Source: Echinarachnius parma (Eukaryota > Echinodermata > Echinoidea > Clypeasteroida > Echinarachniidae). Taken from it: DNA of 64,000 nt. Position 1 is the first letter of the stretch. Each line of letters begins with the position of its first letter. Under the pieces are notes generated by a model. That model was not told the origin of the DNA. It did no database searches and was given only the letters and a program-made list of their open reading frames with translations. The DNA lies in contig JBAMJV010001345.1 of assembly GCA_037951105.1 (NCBI GenBank), forward strand, positions 169,602 to 233,601. Reading direction: 5' to 3'. Below are positions 39,141 to 50,837 of this stretch, in pieces. The position numbers and the translations under genes were made by a program.

Positions 39141-41090
39141 CCACCCAACACACTGCTGCAAGTCTTATCATAGGTGGCTTACAAACAGCAGCAAAGGTTT
39201 GATCTGGAGAGTTCTGTATCATATCTCTACAGCAACCAAAAATATCAATTGCTCACTAGTAGGGTAAATGAATTAAGTTTACTTGCCCAACAGACAATGA
39301 TGCACAGAGTATCATGTCCTAACCACCCAACACACTGCTGCAAGTCTAATATCTTATGGCCTAGCTAGTCCCAATGCACCATTTATCCTTCCGTTTCCTA
39401 CCTGTTCGACATCCGGAAGGTACAAAATAATGCGGACCATGTTCGGAATGGACTAGTAGGATTACTTTTAATTCGGCTCCGTATTGCTTGAAACTAAACG
39501 TCATGGAACTTCAAAATTTGCTAGATACTGACCGTTGCGCCACATTTTTTTCGGATAGAAAACAGAAGGAGAAAAAACAGTGCAGTGGGGTTAGACCATT
39601 AGTGGTTTATAAAATAGCATCAAAGGTTTGATCTGAAAGGTTCCGTACAATTTCTATCGAGAGAAGGAAATTTTGGGGCAGTACAGAAAACATGGTAATT
39701 GTTTAGACACATGAGCTACACCAATGCTAGAAATTAGTAACCTTTTTTAATTTTCTGATGGTATGGTTTGGCAAGTGAAATAACAGTCTTATCAAATGTT
39801 TGCTTGTCCGCCGAAACCAGAATTGGGTGACACAAAACAAAGAAAAAACATTAGAAAGTTTGTTCCTTTTAGTTTCCCAGTTGGGAAACGTGCCCCAAAT
39901 AATTTAATTTAAAACTATAAAAAGATAAGGTGCAAATCCTTTATAAAAACAAAGAAATACATAGTGTGCCTCCCACAATAATTCTTGTGCCCCCAAATCA
40001 ATCCAACCAAGCAACGATATTGCACTCCACGTTGTATTTCTTTCAGCTAGATAACTTCAAAATTTCAAGAAATTGAAGATTTAGATGCTTAGATTGGTTC
40101 TAGGTGCATCTGATTGTATACAAAATATTAGTGTATAAATAATTTGATGAATTTGAATTTGAATATTGATGTATTCATCATTGCCATGCCGTCTAAAGTT
40201 ATAATTCAAAATGCTCCATTGTTGAGCTATTTATCAAAGGTTGTGCCTGGCTGGCATGGCCGCTTTCTAAAATATCATCGGTAATAACTCTCAAACTGTG
40301 AAAAGTGATAGTAATATGATGCAGTGTAATGCATAGAAACAAGGGTAGGCTATTTTACTGTACAACAATGTTTTAAGGTATAATTATGTACACGTATCAC
40401 CGACCTACAATACACAAGCAATGAATAAAACTACCAATTATTTTGTTTCAGATTTATAGAAACTTTCTTTATGTTTACATTAGTACATAGCTTTAAACAG
40501 CAATGTATAAGACATATACCCTCTATTTTTTGTTGTCTTGCTATGGAGAAATATATGCCAATGTTGGATTTGTTTTGACCAATGGTGAGCATAATTCATT
40601 ATCTTCAAATGTTTCTGAAGGTAAAAATTTGATAACTAAAAGAAAGATGTGCTTTCATGCATGGTCAATTTGAAATATCCAAAAAAATGTATGAATTGCA
40701 ACATATAAAATAAGTTAAAATGTATTGGAGAGCTATATGTAAGCCATGTGTTTGATATATATTTATTTGTACTAAACTTGTTTATTGTACATATTTAATG
40801 AATTAAATATATAGAAAATATAATGACCATTTATTTTAGTTTTTGATAACACATGATAAAAGATAATTAATGAGTATTTTAAAAGTATATGTATGTGATA
40901 TACTGTACTTGTTTTCCTGTCAATTTGAATTGCATGATGTGAGATGTTTTTTTCCTATTAAGTATTCCGTCCATAACACTGGGCACCCATTTTCTAGTAT
41001 TCTTAAGTATTCAAAAGTTAGAATTTCTAACTTTCAAATCTTATTTGAGCATTCCACACACCTTGATTACAAATGTGTATAAATAAAGAG
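39141..41090 (+). other. Presumed SPEF2 3' untranslated region
   Basis: This AT-rich stretch has no open frame of note. The direct repeat of the stop-codon region lies at 39289-39355, and a related repeat of the sequence around 39190 recurs near 39606. Possible polyadenylation signals are AATAAA at about 40424 and 41082. The true end cannot be fixed from sequence alone. Confidence 0.4.
39289..39355 (+). repeat. Copy of the SPEF2 stop-codon region
   Basis: The text gacaatgatgcacagagtat to acacactgctgcaagtct repeats 39110-39165 with few changes, including catgtcctaa. It lies in the presumed 3' untranslated region. Confidence 0.85.
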
Positions 41091-41236
41091 ATACATTTAC
41101 TTATGAATCGATATTAAATTGTCTTGTTGGTGTATTCATTTGCATGATCTGAGTGACATTTATGTTAAGTGTTTGACAGAAGCGAAAATAAAGTGAATAT
41201 GATTGCAAGCATTTGGTTAAAAAAGGGTGCTGTATG

Positions 41237-41238
41237 TA

Positions 41239-41275
<37 letters not shown>
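41237..41275 (+). repeat. (TG)n microsatellite
   Basis: A run of tg dinucleotides preceded by tatg units. Confidence 0.9.
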
Positions 41276-42660
41276 TATCTAAATTATAATGACCATCTAA
41301 TCTTAAATCCGAATATAAGATAAAAGAAAAAGCAAAGATCTTGAAAATAATAACTATGATTAATGCATTGTTAGATTTAGTTTGCAATAAGCCCAAGTTC
41401 TAATTTGTATATACATAAGAAATTCCTGTGGAAATTGCAATTACAAAAAAGGGTAATCTGAACCTTCCATTTGCTGTTTTTCTCTTCCAAGGGCTCTGTT
41501 TCATAAACATTTTCCAATAATGTAAATGTCAAGTTATTATATCTGCTTGATTGATTGCTGATACTTGGATGTTTACAACAATTGACAACGAAGCCGAGCC
41601 CTAAACAAAATCAAACTCTTGGTTTCTAAAAGTGTGATACATCGGTGCAATCTTAGAAGAAATTTAAATTTTTGCAATAGATTAACATGATCTGAAATGA
41701 ATCGGAATCTAATAAACCCCTCACAAAAAGTACCGCAATTCAAATTTGAGCGTTGATATGATCCTAATAATCGAATTTGATATACTTGACATGCCCGTTT
41801 ATTCCCCTTTATATTGATGCCCCATATGTATATGATTATGTAATTATGGAATGTGCAGTAGACCTGAATATAGAGCCGTGTCAAAAGCGAAATGTCGCAA
41901 AGTACCGTTGTTATTGTCAATGTGAATTCTTCATTTGTTTAGAGATTTACAGTACATGTGTTTTGAATGGTCACACAATAACTATGCGTTTTGCAACATT
42001 TCAATCTTGACTTGTCCCCATATTTAAGTGTAATACACATTCCATTATTACATAACCATTACATATGGGGTATCAGTGTAAAGAGGAATAAACAGGCATT
42101 TAACGATACCAAATTAATGTAAGATATAATATAGGGACAAGCGAGTTATTAACGCAATCTTCAATTGCGGAACTTGTTGTGAGGGGTGTATATTCTTAGA
42201 CTAAATAACAGATTTTGTATATAAGTAGCACTTATTTCAAATGTTATGTCCCAGGACAAAATTCCCGTTGAAACCAATTTAAATTCTAATTGGTTTCTAA
42301 TTGGTACCCATTGGTTTCAATTTGTCCAAATTGTTTAATTTTCCATATATGCATGCTCTTCGATTACCAATTGATTTCAATTGGTAATTCTTCGATTGCC
42401 AATTGATTTCAATTGGTAATAGTCGATGGGAATTTCACCCTGGGGTATAATTCATCCTAATCGTTTATAATTTCATAATTCACGAAGTATTTATTAAATC
42501 GCGTGTTTAAATATTATGACCAAATCTTAACGTGTTTGTTTCTCTGCCACGATATAATATGTCTGTATTCTGTAGTATTGGCGTATAATACTATGCATAC
42601 TTCACCCCGGTCGTTTCTGATTTCATAATTCATAATTTATGTAATAGTAGTGTCGTGAGT

Positions 42661-43024
42661 TTAAAGGGATCTAGTAACTTTGTTGACATGTGCAAAAACT
42701 GGCAAATGGTTGATAAAACGTATATTTCTGTGATCTGATAGGTCCACTGAGTGATGTGTGATTATTTCACGGTAAATGAATATCATAATTATGACCGAGT
42801 AATGAGCGTTAATTCATTGTACGCACTTTGTACACAGTTATAATCATCCTGTAGATAGTTATAAATCTGAACACTTCAATTATACCTATATTTATAACGA
42901 AAGAGAAATTTCGAAAACCGAAAACTGTTCCCTGCCTCTGTTGGTAGTACAAATACAACGATGTATTTGAGAACGGCTAGACATCTAAGTAAGTTTTGTG
43001 GATTTTGACAATGTTACTAGATTC
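42661..43024. mobile_element. MITE family B copy
   Basis: It begins ttaaagggatctagtaactt and carries the family words gccgagtaatgagc-like and ctgttccctgcc. The right end reads aatgttactag and lacks the final TTAA. Confidence 0.75.
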
Positions 43025-43684
43025 CTGTGGAAATTACGATTACAAAAAAGGGTTATCTGAAACTTCCATTTTGCTGTTTTTCTCTTTTATGGGCCCTGTT
43101 TTATAAACATTTTCCAATTAAATTGTAAATGTCAAATTACTGTATCAGCTACGTTGATTGGTTTCTGATAAAGTATATACTGTAGTTACCATACTTGGAC
43201 GCTTACAACAATTGACAACGAAGCCAAGCCCTGAACAAAATCAAAATCTTTAGATGTAGAGCATAATGGTTTCTAAAAGTGTGAAATCAAATGGCACTTC
43301 ATGATACATCGGTGCAATCTTCGAAGACATTTAAATTTTTAGAGTTGGCTATTTTTTGCAATAGATTTACATGATCTGAAAAGAATTGGAATCTTATATA
43401 ATCTTAGACCAAATAACATATTTTAACATATTTAAGTAGCACTTATTTGAAATGTTATGTATAATTCATCCCCATCGTTTATAATTTCATAATTCACGAA
43501 GTATTTATTAAATCGCGTGTTTAAATATTATGACCAAATCTTAACGTGTTTGTTTCTCTGCCACGATATGTCTGTATTCTGTAGTATTAGTGTATAATAC
43601 TGGGATAATACTATGCATACTTCGATCACCCCGGTCGTTTCTGATTTCATAATTCATAATTTATGTAAAAGTAGTGTCGTGAGT

Positions 43685-44034
43685 TTAAAGGGATCTAGTA
43701 ACTTTGTTGACATGCGCAAAAACTGGCAAATGGTTGATAAAACGTATATTTATGTGATCTGATAGGTCCACTGAGTGATGTGTGATTATTTCATGGTAAA
43801 TGAATATCATAATTACGACCGAGTAATGAGCGTTAATTCATTGTACGCACTTTGTACACAGTTATAATCATCCAGTAGATAGTTATAAATCTGAACACTT
43901 CAATTATACCTATATTTATAACGAAAGAGAAATTTCGAAAACCGAAAACTGTTCCATGCCTATAGTACAAAATACAACGATGTATTTGAGAACGGCTAGA
44001 CATCTAAGTAAGTTTTGTGGATTTTGACAATGTT
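43685..44034. mobile_element. MITE family B copy, right end lost
   Basis: It is very similar to 42661-43024, as expected from the local duplication. It ends at gacaatgtt. Confidence 0.75.
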
Positions 44035-44135
44035 CCAGTATGATCCAATCTAAATGTTTTTTGTTTCTCCGCCAGTAAACTAATTATCTATCAACAAACC
44101 GATTCTCTATAGTGTATGATATATTTCTCATCCTT

Positions 44136-44966
44136 TTAAAGGGATCTAGAATTATGTATCAATCTGAAAAAAGAATGGGGCCACCGTATTTGAGTGAACT
44201 TTTTATTAGGCGTGAATCGCATTATCAAACACGATCCGGTGAAGCCCAACTTGAATTAATTCGACCTAAAACTAATTATGGCAAGAGACGTTTTATTTAT
44301 CAGGGTGCCAAATTATGGAATTCTCTAGTAAATCGCATATCTTCCCAGACTTCATTAGCTGTCTTTAAAAAATGCTTGAATAGATTAATTGTATAAATCA
44401 AGCGCTTGTTTAATTGTTGTATTAAATATTTTATGACCGTTGTTTTTTGTGGGGGGGGGGGGGGGGTGGGGTAGGCTCTACTCCATTCTGTTCTTTTTGT
44501 TTTGTTCTGAAATGTTCAATGTATATATCGTAGGAACTGTATTAAGATGTATTACTGTAATGTAAAACGATTTAATTATGTTATGTATTTTTATTGTAAG
44601 GACCCCTACGAAAACCAGCCTGTGGCTGATAGGGTGTTCCGCCCATGAGTTTGGAAATAAATTTAAAAAATAAATTAAAAAAAGTAACTTTGTTGACAAG
44701 TGCAAAAAGTGATACGTGGTGGGTGGAATTTCAAGTTAATTGGATGTAAATATATTTTGAACGAAATGGACATTTGAAAAACCGTGATACGTGGTGGGTG
44801 GAATTTCAAGTTAATTGGATGTAAATATATTTTGAACGAAATGGAAATTTGAAAAACCGAAACCTGTCCCATGCTTCTATTCTTAATACGAATAAAACAA
44901 GGTATGAGGGATCGCTAGAATTCCAATTAGATTTTGAGGATTTGGACGATGTTACTTAGTCCCTTT
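44136..44966. mobile_element. MITE family B copy split by a LINE
   Basis: The left piece ttaaagggatctag (44136-44149) continues at about 44684 as gtaactttgttgacaagtgc after the LINE. A 78-bp internal part (gtgatacgtggtgggtgg) is doubled in tandem. The right end is gatgttacttagtccctttt. Confidence 0.78.
44150..44688 (+). mobile_element. CR1/L2-like LINE 3' end
   Basis: An open frame to 44396 encodes PPYLSELFIRRESHYQTRSG, then KRRFIYQGAKLWNSLVNRIS and FKKCLN. This is the typical C-terminal end of CR1/L2/jockey-type reverse transcriptases (Y-x-TR ... G-x-x-x-WN-x-L). A 3' untranslated region with a G run and an A-rich tail follows to 44688. The element is severely 5'-truncated and cannot move by itself. 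Confidence 0.78.
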
Positions 44967-45879
44967 TACCCTGGTATGGTCTGTAAACCTGGCAAAGAAT
45001 TATCGATCGACCAACAGATTTCAACAAGGGATCATTTTCCGTCGGGGAATCGATCCGGACTGACCCGAAACGAACATTTATTGAGGGAGTGGTCTTAGCG
45101 GTCAATAGACTAGAGGCGATAGCCCGGCGATAGCCATTCACTTTTGTCTTAGCTCATTGATTGGTCACAAGCTCCGGGTGGCAACTCGACAAGGACGTTA
45201 TTGCAGATTGGACAATTGAATGTAGTCGACCATTTATTCAAACGTTATGTTTTTGGGGCCACTTTATCGATTTATAATAATCGATAATTTAAAGAAGAAA
45301 CCAAACTAAAACAAAACCAATACAATCATGACAATAGGAAGGGATTTAAACAAACACTTTATTGAAATCGTAAGGCGTCTTGTTGCAATGTGATATAGTG
45401 AAAGAAAACATTTATCGACGGCATCATTCTTTTTGTCAGTTTATGGATCGATACAGCCGGTGAGACTGCCCCGACTAGCTACCTCCTTTTAAAACAGGGG
45501 CGGCGTTATTTGTGGGTCGATGGTCCTCGAGACTATGGTGTTGTTGTGTTGTGGTATATGTGCGTTCAATTAAATTGAATATTTACGCCATATAATAACA
45601 TATAATTCAAGAAGCCTATACATTAAAAACATTATATGTAATATTAATTTATCAATAATCAGTCATATTTTATTGAAGCTCCTCGTATGGAGCTTATACA
45701 AAATTAATGCCTGGTCATCACTCAAAATCCGACCTGAACGTGTAACATTTATAGACAGCCCAGCACATGCCCTCGTGCATGTAGGATTCTCAGCTCGGTG
45801 ACATACCTACCAGTGTGCAATTGGCCGAGCTTAGCCCATGTTAAGGCTCGAACAAATTTGTGTTGGGTACCCGTCGTTG

Positions 45880-46157
45880 TCGTCGTCGTCGTAATCTTCA
45901 TCATCAACCGCATCGTCCTCGTCATCATCATCATCTTCATCTCCAACATCTTAGCCATTATCATCATCAGCATCATCATCATCATCATCATCACCATCAT
46001 CACCATCACCATTATCATCACTATCGTCATCCTCATCACTATCGTCATCATCTTCACCATTACCATCATCATCATCATCACCATAATCATCATCAACATC
46101 ATCATCATCACCGTAATCATCATCGTCATCATCATCAACATCATTATCATATTAGCC
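45880..46157 (+). repeat. (CAT/TCA)n trinucleotide tract
   Basis: About 280 bp of imperfect cat/atc units with gtc interruptions. Open frames on both strands are by-products of the repeat. Confidence 0.9.
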
Positions 46158-46308
46158 CATAATTCACTCATAGTCCAAAGTCACTTGGATATCGTAATAA
46201 TGTATGTCAATCATTTTAATTATTGAAGCATGACCAGTGATAAGCAAATCATTGCAATGGTCGTCACGCTACGTACGTTTTATAGCCACCTGTGACTGGC
46301 AAACAAGG

Positions 46309-46650
46309 GATCTATTAACTTTGCTGACAAGTGCAAAAGGTGATGCGTGGTTCATAAAATGTGTATTGGTGTGATTTGATATTTCCAGAAAGTAATGTGT
46401 GAAAAATTCAAGTTAATTGGATGTTATTTGGCCGAGAAATGAGCGAAAATGCAAAGTGATATTCACTGCACGTAATACTCATTGCAATTACTTTGAACAT
46501 GGGTTAAAAGGTCCCGTAGATAATTTCATATCCGAACACTTCAATCGTAAATATGTTTTGAACGAAATGGAAATTTGTTAAAACGAATAAAACACGGTAC
46601 GAGGGAACCGCTAGAATTCCGATTGGATTTTGAGGATTTGGACAACTTTA
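46309..46650. mobile_element. MITE family B copy
   Basis: It starts aagggatctattaactttgc, carries ttggccgagaaatgagcg, and ends at gaggatttggacaacttta. The outermost bases are missing at both ends. Confidence 0.7.
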
Positions 46651-47276
46651 AATACATAATTTATTTTCATTGAGGATTGCACAGGTTGTCAAGAGCATTG
46701 AACAGTTTATCATTGGAAATGCGCTATAAAATAATTTATTCTTCTTATAATTTAAACAATCGTAACTATATCATAATTTATCAGAATATTAAAATCGTAA
46801 CAGAAAGAGTTGCAGTCGATTGCAAAGATGCAATTAATTGCAACTCAGAAAATATGCACTTTGAACCAATCAGATGTTCTCATTTACTCACATGATCTGA
46901 CGTGCAATTAATTGCGACTCTTTCTGCAACGTCTAAAAGTCTAAAAACATAATATTAACCTTTGCCAAAAATATCTTATAAAGTTAATGGATAATTTAAT
47001 TAGTTTACATTTTAATTAGAGTACGCAATAAATGAAGAATCAATGTCAACAATGCATGCAAGTTCATGATATTTGGTTTGCTTTAATGATTAGTGTATAA
47101 AACGTGCCGCGTCAATACAAGATTATGCCTCTTTAAAATTAAATTGTTACATAATAAACATGTGATAAAAATAAAGCACACAACACAATCCGATTGCGAG
47201 TCAAATGCGTATCCGAATTAAGACAAAACGTGTTGTTAACGCATGTATTATCTATAGTTCAGATCCATAATCGTTT

Positions 47277-47305
47277 ATCGGATCGGATCGGATCGGATCG
47301 AATCG
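47277..47305 (+). repeat. (GGATC)n pentanucleotide run
   Basis: About five units of ggatc close to the foldback satellite. Confidence 0.85.
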
Positions 47306-47465
47306 TTCAGTCATTTATAAAAATATTATTTTATGGTGCTGAATAACGCAATAAAGGTTTTTAAAAAAACCGTGCCAGTTATTTTCGGCTTAAATGAGAA
47401 ATTAGATTGAATTTACTGAACAGTTAAATCGTGTTATATACATATTTGAATATGTTCTGATGGTT

Positions 47466-48240
47466 ACAGTCCGTTATTCCGAAGGTTCGTTATTTCGAAG
47501 ATTCAGTTATTCCGAAGGTTCGTTATTCCGAAGGTTCGTTATTCCGAAGGTTCGTTATTCCGAAGGTTCGTTATTCCGAAGGTTCGTTATTCCGAGGGTT
47601 CGTTATTCCGAAGGTTCGCTATTCCTAAAACGAAATGGGGTTCGTTATTCCGAAGGTTCGTTTATCCGAAAACAAAATCGGGTTCGTTATTCCGAAGGTT
47701 CATTAGTCCGAAAATAAAATAGGGTTCGTTAATCCGAAAATTAAATCGGGTTTGTTATAATACTATAATTTGTGTTTTGTTTATTTAATTTACAGCCTGC
47801 ATTAAGCATACCCCTCCCCCTTTCCCTCCCTTGGCAAGACTAATCAAACATTTACATTTATTTTATCTCTTTATATGAAATTATAGCATTATAACAAACC
47901 CAAATTAAATTTCGGATTAACGAACCCGATTTCATTTTAGGAATAGCGAACCTTCGGAATAACGAACCCTCGGAATAACGGACCTTCGGAATAACGAACC
48001 TTCGGAATAAGATTTCATTTTAGGAATAGCGAACCATCGGAATAACGAACCCTCGGGATAACGAACCTTCGGAATAACGAACCTTCGGAATAATGCAACA
48101 AATGTTCGGATTAACGAACCCTATATTTCATTTTAGGATTACCGAACCCTCAGGTATACAAAATTTGCGTGTTCGGAATAACGAACCTTCGGAATAAAGA
48201 ACCTTCGGAATAACGAACCTTCGGAATAGCGAAGCGCACC
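47466..48240. repeat. Foldback satellite of a 16-bp unit
   Basis: The left arm (47466-47750) is built of GTTCGTTATTCCGAAG units. The right arm (47915-48240) has the same unit reversed (CTTCGGAATAACGAAC). Each unit itself contains TTCG and CGAA separated by six bases. The centre (about 165 bp) has a C-rich patch. A 16-bp unit cycles through all frames and lacks stops, which explains the apparent open frame here. Confidence 0.88.
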
Positions 48241-48535
48241 CGTTCTGATAACTTCAAATATCGTACCACTATTTAGTAAATTGTTTTAACATTTTATAAG
48301 CCTATATCATAAACTATGCAGCAGGTAAAGGCTAAGATATTAGCCTACTTGTCCCGCACGTCACAGTCATACAAACATTGTTTTAAATAGACAAATTATT
48401 TGTTTAAATAGATTTACATAAATATGTTGGAACGTTCGCAGACATGATATAATTATCGGCGCTTTCAAAAGATACAACATTGTTTAATCTCTAATGGGGG
48501 TGTAGGCACTTTAATTCTGGGGGTGGGGACAAATA

Positions 48536-48763
48536 AAGCCCTCCGCAAACAGAGCCGACTTGACCCGATCCGACTGGTTTTCAATCGGTTCAGCTCAGTA
48601 TACGTTGCCCCAGGACTCCTGTTTTGCCGGTCAAGAGCCATTCGGAGATCACTCGAGGCCGATTCAACATGTTGAATCGGTTACGACTGAGCGAAACCGA
48701 CTCTAGCCTGACTGAAAAACCAGTCGGATCGGGTCGAGTCGGCGCTGTGTGCGGAGGGTTTTA
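48536..48763. mobile_element. MITE with AAAGCCCTCCGC ends
   Basis: The ends aaagccctccgcaaacag and gtgtgcggagggtttt are inverted, and the inversion continues inwards (gacccgatccgactggtttt with aaaccagtcggatcgggtc). The unit is about 228 bp and nearly palindromic. Confidence 0.78.
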
Positions 48764-50125
48764 AATGAGCTGATTTTTACCCCCCCCCCCCCCCCCCCCC
48801 CCCTCCCCGTACGCATAATCATGTCATCTCTTTACAATACAAAGATCTAATGACTGCGATTTTTTTTTTTTTTTTTAAGTTTTCCGATCTTTGTCGTTCA
48901 ACATAAATCATATATCAGATGGGTATATGTGTGAATAACTTAGCAAGGGAAATTTAAACCAATGAAGCTTCTTAGTACATGTCTGACGGAGATCTCGAAA
49001 ACCCAGGCTCCGCGGATCCCTTTTCTCATCTAGAGGGGGACATATTATTTTATTTTACTGATGTGTATTCCTTTTTCTGTAATATCTAATTTTATTACCG
49101 TAAATACCGGCGTAATCGCCGCACCCGCGTAAATTGTTCGTTAATGGATTTGGCGGCAAGTAAAACGATGAAACTTGAAAGAAGACTTTATTTATTTCAA
49201 ATCTTAAATGGGTTTTCCTGACTTGTTCATTGTCGGAAAGCGTTCTATACTGGATCGAATCTCTGGGTTCGTATACATGGTCTTTATAGCCGAAATAAAA
49301 CAGAAATCCCACTTTCAATGCTCACAGCCTTACAGTAGCATTGATTAAAAAAAACCTTGACATTCCTAACTTTCTAATCATTCGAATATTTGGGTTCGTA
49401 TGGTCCTTATATCCGAAATAAAACAGAAAAGGTTCACCTTTCAATACTCACAGCCTCACAATGTTGTAAACAAGTTGAAATTCGAAACTCAGGGCATGTG
49501 GAGTTCATGGCATTCGAAACGAATTCCAGACATGCATTTAAAATGATTTATTTACAACTGTTGACATATGATAAACAGATTCCAAACATGCATTTAAAAT
49601 GATTTATTTCCAACTATAGAAATAAACAGAATCATATCTAATGGCAATATGTGGTAGTGTCCCATTGCAGCATGTTAGTTGAAATTTGTAAAGAGAGTTT
49701 GAAACATATCTGACCTAAATACTGTGCATATATTATATATATGGAATCATGTACAGAAATGGCCAATACCCCACGAAAGTGATCCATAATCCCTCTACAA
49801 TTTATTGGTAGAGCACTATAATATTGCAATATATTGCGAGTTCATATTATAACATTTACCTATTATAATATTGTAAACATTCTGGGGGTTCGGGTTCCCT
49901 TTAAAAAAAATTTAAAAAACATGTTGGAACATATTATTATATTATAGCTCAATTTAATTGATACATTATCCCTAAGTATATATACATAAACTCAAAATGA
50001 ATGCTAAACTCTATAACATTCTATGGGTTTTGGTTCCATTTAAAAAATTTTAAAAGTAATAATAGCTCAACTCTGAACTCAAACTGAATCAAACTTCAAA
50101 TGAGGTTCACTGGATTCGAAAATGA

Positions 50126-50686
50126 TTAAAGGGATAGTTGAGTTTTGGTAGAGAGGGCGCTAGACTACTTTTTTTTTGTGAGGTAATGAAAAACTGAGTG
50201 TAAAATTTGAAAGAGCATAATATTTAAATAATAAAATCATCTTTGTTTGATCAAAATCGGTTCTGAGACGGCTGAAATATCCATAAATCTAACAATTTGT
50301 AATAAAGCTGGGGCCCCTGGTTTATTAGAGAATTTTGAACCAGCCGTTAAAATTTCAAAAAAATGCTTCCTCTTTTCAAAAAGTTACAAAATAGGTATTT
50401 AAATAGTTGTTGGTTATTTCTCTATCTAATCACTATTTCAACAAAACATCACATGCACAATATTTTATTCAAAATGGTTGAAACCGATGAGTGTTTAGAG
50501 AGCGCCCTCTTACGTTTTAACGGCTCTTTTTTAATGATAACGTGATCTTTACTGCGTCATTTGTAATTTTGTGTTCCTTTCTAGTTATAACTATTAGTTT
50601 GTAATGTAATGATGCAGGTTTTGGTAACTAAAATTCAGTTTCACCAAAACTGTACTCTCCTTACCAGAACTCAACTATCCCTTTAA
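50126..50686 (+). mobile_element. MITE family A copy (intact)
   Basis: It begins TTAAAGGGATAGTTGAGTTT and ends with AACTCAACTATCCCTTTAA. Inside each end is an inverted-type pair gtagagagggcgc / gagcgccctct. It is 561 bp with no coding capacity and lies 152 bp past the stop of the dynein light chain gene. Other copies: 56637-57168, 58569-60129 and 60248-60805. Confidence 0.85.
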
Positions 50687-50837
50687 CATAATACATTGAT
50701 TTCAAAATATGCATGCATTTCAGAAGAAATATCAGACCCCCAATTTAGGGAGACGTATAAATATTGATATACAGTTCATCTATACTATACTGTACATAAC
50801 TATGGCTTTGCAAGCACTTCAATTAAAACAAATAGCA

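Larger units (their letters stand above)
41425..44037. repeat. Direct duplication, two diverged blocks
   Basis: Block 43022-44037 repeats the order of block 41425-43020: aattcctgtggaaatt, then a CTGTTT-type MITE, then acttatttgaaatgttatg, then cacgaagtatttattaaatc, then a family B MITE (42661 and 43685). The first block is longer because it contains an extra 500 or so bases (41705-42200) with an acc/aattgg-rich part further on. Confidence 0.75.

Noticed and set aside
45749-46226. Open frames of 100-142 residues rich in Ile/Val, His or Met on both strands
   Set aside because: They are produced by the (CAT)n tract, which has no stops in several frames. No start context or family match.
47460-47717. 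85-residue frame of repeated VRYSEGSLFRR units
   Set aside because: A 16-bp satellite unit has no stop in any frame, so the frame is automatic.
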